NCBI GenBank assembly: GCA_022360355.1
Contig: JAKSCY010000820.1
Coordinates: 1 to 17,179 of the forward strand
DNA: 17,179 nucleotides
Direction: 5' to 3'
DNA from: Chlorobiales bacterium
GTDB taxonomy: Bacteria > Bacteroidota > Chlorobiia > Chlorobiales > Chlorobiaceae
Shown here: positions 11,574 to 17,179 of the stretch, piece after piece
Numbering within the stretch: position 1 is the stretch's first letter
Layout: every line of letters starts with the position of its first letter
The notes under the pieces: model-generated
What the model was told of the DNA's origin: nothing
Seen by the model: the letters and a program-made list of their open reading frames with translations, nothing else
Databases searched by the model: none
Translations under genes and position numbers: made by a program

Positions 11574-12410
11574 TTACTGATACTTTTCCCTTGCTTGTTT
11601 CAGCAATTTAGCATAATACTGCTTTTGTTTTTCAACAATAAGAAGATCCTCAATGTCCCCGTAAGCCTGCTCAAGGGTCTTTCTGTCCCCTTTTTTTACA
11701 ATATCATGCATTTCCATTACAACAAAAAGGGAATCATGCAGCACAATGACCGGTGAGCGTTCGCCCGGTGCCATGTCTTTCAGGACCCCTTTCATCTTTT
11801 CGTTTTCAAGATGGATCTGCACGAGGGGCCTCAGGTGCAGGGCATTTTTGCGAGCGAGGAGGTTTTTCCCGGCATGCCCCGGATCAATTGATTCGATAAG
11901 CCTGAGCAGACTCTCCTCATCGCCGTCATGCAGCATCAGAGCGTTTTCCATCCGGCTTGCCCCCTGTGCGGTAGCCGCATAATACCTGGCAACGGCATAC
12001 TCTGTCTCGGAACAGACAAACATATCAGGAAATTCACGGTAAAAGGTTTTCACGTCGGACGAGTCAACAGCAAAAAACCGATCCTTCTCCGCCTGTTTCA
12101 ACCGTTTGTCAACAAAGCGCTGCACGATTATCTGACGGGTGGCTTTTTCAATCAGCATCCGGGTCTCGGCATCCTCGCCGATGCCATCATCCAGAGCAAG
12201 CTGGTAGAGCGACGCAAGGGCCTTCCAGTCCTCAACATAGATTGCAGAAACCGTAAGGCTGTCTTCCTGAGAGGCATAGCTGATCGAAGCCCGCAACTCT
12301 TCACGGGTCAACTCAAGATTCCCGGCTCTGGCAACAACATCATCATCCGGCCCGGAACCGCAACCGGCCAGAAAAAGGAGGACAGCAGTCAGGACGGAAC
12401 GCCGCTTCAT
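11574..12410 (-). CDS. SurA/PrsA-related lipoprotein with degenerate parvulin-like domain
   Basis: Predicted lipoprotein of 278 residues, best read as a folding helper paralogous to the next gene. The N terminus KRRSVLTAVLLFLAGC gives a clean lipobox with C17 as the acylated residue. It continues with VVARAGNLELTREELRAS, the usual opening of SurA/PpiC N domains, and a helical region to about residue 130. Residues ~135-240 sit where a parvulin domain is expected, and PGERSPVIVLHDSLFVVMEM recalls its final strands. However, the conserved HIL, GGDLG and GYHI motifs are absent, so isomerase activity is unlikely. The C terminus is a Lys/Gln-rich helix. It starts 4 bp after the secF stop with a strong GAGGGGGAT site, implying translational coupling with secF. 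The family assignment is moderate; the lipoprotein call is firm. Confidence 0.75.
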   Translation of the reverse strand: MKRRSVLTAVLLFLAGCGSGPDDDVVARAGNLELTREELRASISYASQEDSLTVSAIYVEDWKALASLYQLALDDGIGEDAETRMLIEKATRQIIVQRFVDKRLKQAEKDRFFAVDSSDVKTFYREFPDMFVCSETEYAVARYYAATAQGASRMENALMLHDGDEESLLRLIESIDPGHAGKNLLARKNALHLRPLVQIHLENEKMKGVLKDMAPGERSPVIVLHDSLFVVMEMHDIVKKGDRKTLEQAYGDIEDLLIVEKQKQYYAKLLKQAREKYQ

Positions 12411-12414
12411 GCCG

Positions 12415-13341
12415 CTATCCCCCTCTGAGTTTAATCGGACGCCTGGACTTCAACTGCCAGTCAAGAACAACCGGCGCAGCTATAAACAGGGAAGAGTATG
12501 TGCCGATTCCTATCCCGAGAAGGATTGCAAAAGTAAATCCCCGAATGGCAGGACCTGCAAAGATAAAGAGAATGAGCACAACAAGCAGCGTTGTTCCTGA
12601 AGTAATGATCGTTCTGCTCAGCGTTTGATTGAGGCTGTTGTTGAAAATTGTGATATAATCGGCCGACTTCCCTGAACGGATGTTTTCACGAATCCTGTCG
12701 TAGACAACAACGGTATCGTTGATCGAGTACCCGGCAATCGTAAGAAATGCAGCTATGATGCTCTGGTTTATATCGAGGGGCATGAAATCAAACATGCCTC
12801 CGAAAATACTGAATATGCCGAGTACGATAAACACGTCATGAAATATGGCGACAACACTTGCCGCGGCAAACCGGAACTCAAAGCGTATTCCGACGTAGAT
12901 CAGAATAGCTATCACCGCGCCCAGAAGCGCTTTAAGGGCGGCCCATTTCAGATCGGAAGCAATACTGGGGCCAACGGAATCGACACGGAGCACCTCATGA
13001 GGATTGTCCGTAATACGGTCGTCAAGCGCGTTGGTCACAAGCGCTTTCAACTGGTTGAGATCACCTTCAAAACCGGTCTGGACAAGAATAGAGCGGTCGG
13101 CGCCGTAACTTTTCACTGCGCCCTCCACCCCTGCCTCCTTGAGAACCGACCTCACCTCCCCTACGGTTACATCGTTCTCAAAGCGCAGCACGACCTCGGT
13201 GCCCCCCCTGAAATCGATACCGAAATTCAATCCCCTGACAAACAGAGAAACCAACCCTGCAAGCATCAGGGTGAGGGAGATCACATACGCTATTTTCCTG
13301 TATTTCAGAAAATCTATGTTTGTGTCTTTAATGAGGTGCAT
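12415..13341 (-). CDS. secF: Protein translocase subunit SecF
   Basis: Inner-membrane partner of SecD, 308 residues, using the proton gradient to complete translocation through SecYEG. The first membrane helix is at about 15-33. The periplasmic P4 part follows, opening with GLNFGIDFRGGTEVVLRF (32-49). Five more helices lie in the C-terminal half. They include the signature LTIAGYSINDTVVVYDRIRE, the RND-family segment with the charged Asp residues used for proton coupling. Length is normal. It starts 20 bp after secD with AAGGA about 9 nt upstream, and the next gene starts 4 bp past its stop. Confidence 0.95.
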   Translation of the reverse strand: MHLIKDTNIDFLKYRKIAYVISLTLMLAGLVSLFVRGLNFGIDFRGGTEVVLRFENDVTVGEVRSVLKEAGVEGAVKSYGADRSILVQTGFEGDLNQLKALVTNALDDRITDNPHEVLRVDSVGPSIASDLKWAALKALLGAVIAILIYVGIRFEFRFAAASVVAIFHDVFIVLGIFSIFGGMFDFMPLDINQSIIAAFLTIAGYSINDTVVVYDRIRENIRSGKSADYITIFNNSLNQTLSRTIITSGTTLLVVLILFIFAGPAIRGFTFAILLGIGIGTYSSLFIAAPVVLDWQLKSRRPIKLRGG

Positions 13342-13361
13342 GCTGTAAGTCCTTAATGATT

Positions 13362-15179
13362 TTATCCGAAACTTTTGACTGTCATGTGATTTCCCTCAAT
13401 CAGCAGGTCAAAAATAACCTTGGTGATAACCAGAGCGGTAAACAGACTCGCTGCCGTACCGATCATCAGGGTGAGCGCAAATCCCTGAATAGGGCCGATG
13501 CCATAGATATAGAGCAGAAACCCTGCGCCAAGCGTTGTAATCTGGGAATCGACGATTGCCGAGAAAGCCTTGTTGTAGCCTGTATCAACCGCGAGACGCA
13601 GGTTTTTGCCCGCGGCGATCTCCTCCCTGACTCTTTCAAAAATCAGGACATTGGCATCGACAGTCATACCTATCGTCAGCACAATACCTGCAATACCCGG
13701 CAGAGTCAGTGCGGCACTGAATCCTGCGAGAACAGAGAGCACGAACAGTATGTTCAAAACAAGAGCGATATCTGCCGCAACACCGGCCTTTCGGTAATAG
13801 GTGATCATGAAAAGAGCGACGATACACAACCCCCAACCCGCGGAAAGAATACCTGATCGTATATAATCTGCACCAAGGGTCGGGCCGACCGTCCGCTCTT
13901 CAATAACCCTGACCGGGGCGGGCAGGGCGCCTGCCTTCAGGACAATCTCGAGATCCTGAGCCTCCTCGATACTGTCAATACCGTTGATGACCGAACTGCC
14001 TCCGGGAATTTTTGACTCGACAACAGGCGCAGAGTATACCGCACCGTCAAGAACAATAGCAATCCGGCGGCCGATATTCGCGCCGGTGATTCTTGCCCAT
14101 TTCGCTGTCCCGTCCGAATTCATTCTCATGGTAACTTCCGGCTGCAGCGCAGATGCACCAAATGTGGCTTTTGCTTCGGTAATCACCCCTCCTGTAAGCT
14201 CAGGAGTTTTCTTCAGGAGATACATATCGTAAAATGTTTCTCCGTCATTCCCCTCAACAGACCTTGCCGAAAGACGTATTTCAGAATCTTTGGGCAGCAG
14301 CTTCTGAATATCTTCCCGTTCAAACAAACCGGTCAGGAACTCCCTGGAATAGTCAGGGGCGTAAACCCTTCCGTTTTCCATAACGACAATGTTCTCGTAA
14401 AGAGGATTGTTTGCCTTGTCAGCGGTAACCTCCTCATCCGTGACGTCTTCACCTGAGGCTTTTGCCGTTTCTTTCGCCGCCTCTTTGTCCGCAAGAAGTC
14501 TGTTAATCCGTTCAAGCGCTTCGAGCAAGCTTTCATTATCCCGAACCAGCTTGAATTCCAGCTTTGCCGTGCCCCGGAGAAGTCTGCGCACGCGGTCCTC
14601 GTCGGAAACCCCCGGAAGCGCCACAATGATCCGCCTTGCTCCCTGTGTCTGAATAACCGGTTCCGCGACACCATACTGGTCAACACGGTTACGGATAATC
14701 TCTTTTGCCCGTACAATAGCGTCTTCGGCCTCTTTTCTGAGCTTGACGATTATCTCCTCGTCACTGTCACGCACCTCGTAAAAGTAGCGGCTCATCCTGA
14801 TAGTGCGTTTTTGGAACTCCGAAACCAGCAGCTCGATAACCTGCGCGTTACTGTCAACAGCCTTGTTCCTGACGTCGGCCATTATCTCCCGGAACGTTGC
14901 ATCCTTGTTCCATGCCCTCTCCTCGATGAGATCAATGAGGTCAACCTCAAGGACGAGATACATTCCACCTTTAAGGTCCAGACCGAGTTTCAGGCTTTTT
15001 TCAGCCGCTGTTTCCATAGCCTCACGATTTTCACGGACAAAAGTGAGACTGTCTTCAGCAGCGGTCAGTTGCGTCAGCTGCCTCGAGTAGGAATAATCCT
15101 TATAGGTGGGCCACAACGACCACAAAGCCAGAGCCGTCAAGGCAACAATAAGAAGACTTTTGAACCGGTTATTTTTCAT
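13362..15179 (-). CDS. secD: Protein translocase subunit SecD
   Basis: Large RND-type subunit of SecDF, 605 residues. The first helix is at about 8-25. The periplasmic region begins at [20 protein letters not shown] (62-81) and contains the P1 domain with [21 protein letters not shown] charged, Lys/Glu/Ala-rich stretch (about 228-262) looks like a flexible insertion. Five C-terminal helices run from about 430 to 598, with the proton-relay signature [20 protein letters not shown]. It heads the operon secD-secF-lipoprotein-surA. The ATG at 15179 has no recognisable Shine-Dalgarno sequence. A good sigma-70-type promoter lies 54-82 bp upstream. Confidence 0.95.
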   Translation of the reverse strand: MKNNRFKSLLIVALTALALWSLWPTYKDYSYSRQLTQLTAAEDSLTFVRENREAMETAAEKSLKLGLDLKGGMYLVLEVDLIDLIEERAWNKDATFREIMADVRNKAVDSNAQVIELLVSEFQKRTIRMSRYFYEVRDSDEEIIVKLRKEAEDAIVRAKEIIRNRVDQYGVAEPVIQTQGARRIIVALPGVSDEDRVRRLLRGTAKLEFKLVRDNESLLEALERINRLLADKEAAKETAKASGEDVTDEEVTADKANNPLYENIVVMENGRVYAPDYSREFLTGLFEREDIQKLLPKDSEIRLSARSVEGNDGETFYDMYLLKKTPELTGGVITEAKATFGASALQPEVTMRMNSDGTAKWARITGANIGRRIAIVLDGAVYSAPVVESKIPGGSSVINGIDSIEEAQDLEIVLKAGALPAPVRVIEERTVGPTLGADYIRSGILSAGWGLCIVALFMITYYRKAGVAADIALVLNILFVLSVLAGFSAALTLPGIAGIVLTIGMTVDANVLIFERVREEIAAGKNLRLAVDTGYNKAFSAIVDSQITTLGAGFLLYIYGIGPIQGFALTLMIGTAASLFTALVITKVIFDLLIEGNHMTVKSFG

Positions 15180-15232
15180 ACATGCATGATAACTTTGCGA
15201 ATACTGGCGCAGTCAATAAATCGAGTTCAGCC

Positions 15233-15261
15233 AATATATAAAACCAGTACCTGATTAACAA
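15233..15261 (-). promoter_or_regulatory. Candidate sigma-70 promoter for secDF operon
   Basis: On the minus strand TTGTTA (15261-15256, 4 of 6 to TTGACA) is separated by 17 bp from TATATT (15238-15233, 5 of 6 to TATAAT). Transcription would start near 15226, about 45 nt before the secD ATG. It is the only well-spaced pair I found in the 180-bp spacer 15180-15359. Confidence 0.5.
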
Positions 15262-15266
15262 TCAGG
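15250..15266. promoter_or_regulatory. Perfect inverted repeat over the secD -35 box
   Basis: CCTGATT-AAC-AATCAGG is a perfect inverted repeat with 7-bp arms and a 3-bp centre. It covers the predicted -35 hexamer of the secD promoter entirely, the classical position of a repressor operator. It could also be a small hairpin, but no T-tract follows directly. The binding protein is unknown. Confidence 0.35.
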
Positions 15267-15295
15267 CACAGCAGCCGGATAGTTTGACGGCCGGC

Positions 15296-15335
15296 AAAAA
15301 AAAAGACCGCCTCATATGCAAAATACGAGACGGTC
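15296..15335 (-). terminator. Rho-independent terminator of fccAB
   Basis: On the minus strand the 9-bp stem GACCGTCTC (15335-15327) / GAGGCGGTC (15313-15305), with one G-U pair and a 13-nt loop, is followed directly by nine T (15304-15296). It lies 24 bp past the fccB stop. No T-tract exists on the plus side, so it acts in the minus direction. It insulates the secDF promoter from fcc transcription. Confidence 0.9.
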
Positions 15336-15359
15336 TCCTTTCCTTCTGAGAAAAAGCTC

Positions 15360-16652
15360 TTATCCCCAGATATCCTGGGCTATGTTGTTATACCAGCCAC
15401 GCGCATAGGTTGCCTCCTCAGTGAGCTGATCATCATCAGCGTCCATGGGAGTAAGACCTCCGGCACCTTTAATGCTGACGATACCGTCACTGGTGAGCTT
15501 GTAGACAGCCGCAACAGAGATACCATAGCCAGGTCCGACAAGACTGTAACAGGTATTGACAAGCGACGGCGGAGCAGGAACCTTGCCCTGTAACAGGCGA
15601 ACAACACTCGCTGCCGTGACTTTCCCCTGACTACTGGCGGCAAAACCGGACTTCGGCATTGCACCGGCGATACAGGCATCACCGATCACATGAATACCGG
15701 GATGAATCGTAGATTCGAAAGTAATCGGGTTGACCGGACACCAGCCACTTTCATTGGTCAGGCCTGCATCAAAGGCAATTTTTCCGGCTCTCTGAGGAGG
15801 AATAACGTTGATCACACCGCCTTTTACCGGTCCTGATGCTGTTTGAACGGTCATGGCCGCCGGATCAACCGACATAACCTTGCCTCCGGCAGAACCTGCA
15901 CGCCACTCGATGATACCGCTATACAGCTTGTCCCAGCCTTTGGTGAACAAACCCTGCTTGGAAAATTTCTCTTTGGCATCGAGAATAATAACCTTTGAGT
16001 TAGGCTTGTTCTTTTTCAGGTAGTTGGCAATGAGACTTGCTCTCTCATAAGGGCCGGGAGGACAACGGAACGGGTTACCCGGAGGACAGATAAGCACATT
16101 GTCGCCATCTGCCATGTCCTGAAGCTGCTTTGTCAGCAGTTCTGTCTGCGGTCCAGCCTGGTAAGCATGAGGCATCTTCGTGTTAGCAACTTCCTCGCTG
16201 TATCCTTCAATTGCATCATAATTGAAATCGATACCGGGAGAAACCACCAGACGGTCGTACTTCAGCTCTTTTCCGCCTTTGAGCTTTACGGTGTGGTTTG
16301 CTGCATCGATTTCAGCTGCTTCGTCATGAATCACCTCTACGCCATACTGGCTTTTCAGAACATCGAACGTTTGGGCAATATCTTTCATGTCTTTCAATCC
16401 ACCCATCACCCAGTTGCTGAACGGGCAGGTGTAGAAAGTAGTTGCGGGCTCGACAAGTGTCACGGAAACAGATGAATCAAGTTTCTTGATATACTTTGCC
16501 GCAGATGCGCCGCCAAAACCGCCACCGATAACAACAACACGTTTCTGGCTTGCAAAAAGCGGTTTTGCACCGCCAAAAACTCCCAGTGTAGAACCGGCTG
16601 CACCGGCAATGAACAGTTTGTTGAAATCTCTACGTGTAAATTTCTGACCCAT
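15360..16652 (-). CDS. fccB: Flavocytochrome c sulfide dehydrogenase, flavoprotein subunit
   Basis: FAD subunit of 430 residues that oxidises sulfide in the periplasm and passes electrons to the heme subunit FccA. A Tat signal opens the protein ([13 protein letters not shown], 6-18), with cleavage likely near residue 35. The FAD fold begins [17 protein letters not shown] (39-55). C76 in FYTCPFSN matches the Cys that binds FAD covalently in Allochromatium. The redox-active Cys pair corresponds to C197 ([14 protein letters not shown]) and C368 ([16 protein letters not shown]). [10 protein letters not shown] and [16 protein letters not shown] are further family blocks. It is closer to FccB than to membrane-bound sulfide:quinone reductases because of the Tat signal, the covalent-FAD Cys and the adjoining cytochrome. 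It starts 14 bp after fccA with a GGGGGAAA ribosome binding site and ends at a strong terminator. Confidence 0.95.
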   Translation of the reverse strand: MGQKFTRRDFNKLFIAGAAGSTLGVFGGAKPLFASQKRVVVIGGGFGGASAAKYIKKLDSSVSVTLVEPATTFYTCPFSNWVMGGLKDMKDIAQTFDVLKSQYGVEVIHDEAAEIDAANHTVKLKGGKELKYDRLVVSPGIDFNYDAIEGYSEEVANTKMPHAYQAGPQTELLTKQLQDMADGDNVLICPPGNPFRCPPGPYERASLIANYLKKNKPNSKVIILDAKEKFSKQGLFTKGWDKLYSGIIEWRAGSAGGKVMSVDPAAMTVQTASGPVKGGVINVIPPQRAGKIAFDAGLTNESGWCPVNPITFESTIHPGIHVIGDACIAGAMPKSGFAASSQGKVTAASVVRLLQGKVPAPPSLVNTCYSLVGPGYGISVAAVYKLTSDGIVSIKGAGGLTPMDADDDQLTEEATYARGWYNNIAQDIWG

Positions 16653-16666
16653 GTTATTTCCCCCGC

Positions 16667-17041
16667 TTATTTAGAATTTTGTTGACTTAGCCCGCCAAAG
16701 TATTCGGCAATGAGTGTAATCTCTTCATCGGTATACCCTTTGGCATGACGCCCCATAACCGTAGAGTAACGCTCATCGTTCTTAAACTCCATCAGCGCAT
16801 TTTTCAGATACGACGCCGATTTCCCATAGAACCCGGGCATAATACCGACACTTTTACCATCGGTACCGTGACAGGATGCACATGAAAGCGCGAGAATCTG
16901 ACCGCGCGGATCAACGTCCTCAGCTTCCGCAGACACCTGCTGGGCCGATTCCTGCTTTTCGGATGTCTGCGTGTTGCACCCTGAAAGCGCAGCGGCAGAA
17001 ATAAGGCCGACAGACAGCCAAGAGGTAATTTTTTTAACCAT
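16667..17041 (-). CDS. fccA: Flavocytochrome c sulfide dehydrogenase, monoheme cytochrome subunit
   Basis: Class I c-type cytochrome of 124 residues that accepts electrons from the FAD of FccB and passes them to the photosynthetic electron chain. The N terminus is a signal with a lipobox (ALSGC, C22), so the protein is probably a lipid-anchored periplasmic protein. A Ser/Gln/Glu-rich linker follows (23-45). One heme site is present, CASCH (54-58). The axial Met is most likely M96 in [11 protein letters not shown], a segment typical of FccA. It is a single-heme, short form, unlike the diheme FccA of purple bacteria such as Allochromatium. The ATG has a perfect site (AAGGAG at 17056-17051, 9-nt spacing). 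It is the first gene of fccAB. Confidence 0.93.
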   Translation of the reverse strand: MVKKITSWLSVGLISAAALSGCNTQTSEKQESAQQVSAEAEDVDPRGQILALSCASCHGTDGKSVGIMPGFYGKSASYLKNALMEFKNDERYSTVMGRHAKGYTDEEITLIAEYFGGLSQQNSK

Positions 17042-17102
17042 AGTTCTAATCTCCTTGTTTTATTATGGATTAGCAGAATGATGGGACCGAATTCTTATGT
17101 AA

Positions 17103-17161
17103 CTGCAGCCTCATATGTGCAGAGTTTTCGCATGTATTCCATGCATGAAGCCCGGAGCTTC
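17103..17161. promoter_or_regulatory. Cluster of three short inverted repeats upstream of fccA
   Basis: Within the 138 bp upstream of fccA are three perfect 5-bp-arm inverted repeats: CTGCA-10 bp-TGCAG (17103-17122), GCATG-TATTC-CATGC (17130-17144) and GAAGC-CCGGA-GCTTC (17147-17161). The last two share the same 5-bp spacer and are only 2 bp apart. They may be operator sites for sulfide-responsive control, or the last may be the end of a gene beyond the window. I found no convincing -35/-10 pair for fccA; the closest is CATAAT about 20 bp before the start with no good -35. Confidence 0.3.
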
Positions 17162-17179
17162 TTGCTTTATTGATTTATA

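Noticed and set aside
15274..15295. GCCGG...CCGGC inverted repeat as a second terminator after fccB
   Set aside because: The 12-bp spacer and lack of a T-tract make it much weaker than the adjacent terminator at 15296-15335.

Overview
The window looks like chromosomal DNA from a green sulfur bacterium (Chlorobiaceae; Chlorobium, Chlorobaculum or Prosthecochloris-like). The main evidence is a geranylgeranyl reductase of (bacterio)chlorophyll synthesis (bchP) beside a flavocytochrome c sulfide dehydrogenase pair (fccAB), with proteins of Bacteroidetes/Chlorobi character and base composition near 50% GC. Genus and species cannot be fixed from the sequence alone. No tRNA, rRNA, insertion sequence, phage gene or CRISPR array was seen. 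Coding density is very high. The longest gene-free stretches are 246 bp (6922-7167), 180 bp (15180-15359) and 138 bp (17042-17179, cut by the window edge); all are described below.

Layout. (1) 1-2610, plus strand: the 3' half of glyS, then bchP, then a membrane protein joining DUF2499/Ycf49-like and DUF3593-like halves whose ATG directly follows the bchP stop. (2) 2600-6921, minus strand: rng (RNase E/G), dapD and ctp, transcribed in that order with gaps of 38 and 33 bp. (3) 7168-10225, plus strand: rnhB, a yraN-family gene and gyrB. (4) 10214-15179, minus strand: secD, secF, a SurA-related lipoprotein and surA, in transcription order and tightly packed. This forms a coherent export-and-folding operon. 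(5) 15360-17041, minus strand: fccA then fccB, with a clear intrinsic terminator at 15296-15335.

How the genes work together. SecDF uses the proton gradient to drive late steps of translocation. The two downstream SurA-type proteins probably catch emerging envelope proteins; both show erosion of the parvulin active site. FccAB oxidises sulfide in the periplasm and feeds electrons to the photosynthetic chain; one subunit appears to be an acylated lipoprotein and the other a Tat substrate. BchP reduces the geranylgeranyl tail of chlorophylls, and the adjoining membrane protein is a good candidate for a pigment-synthesis or photosynthetic-membrane factor of unknown function.

Most of the window is conserved core genome and I see no obviously new multi-gene system. 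The points most worth following are the bchP-linked membrane protein, the series of degenerate parvulin domains behind secDF, the long acidic insertion in the S1 domain of RNase E/G, and an inverted repeat covering the predicted -35 box of the secD promoter.
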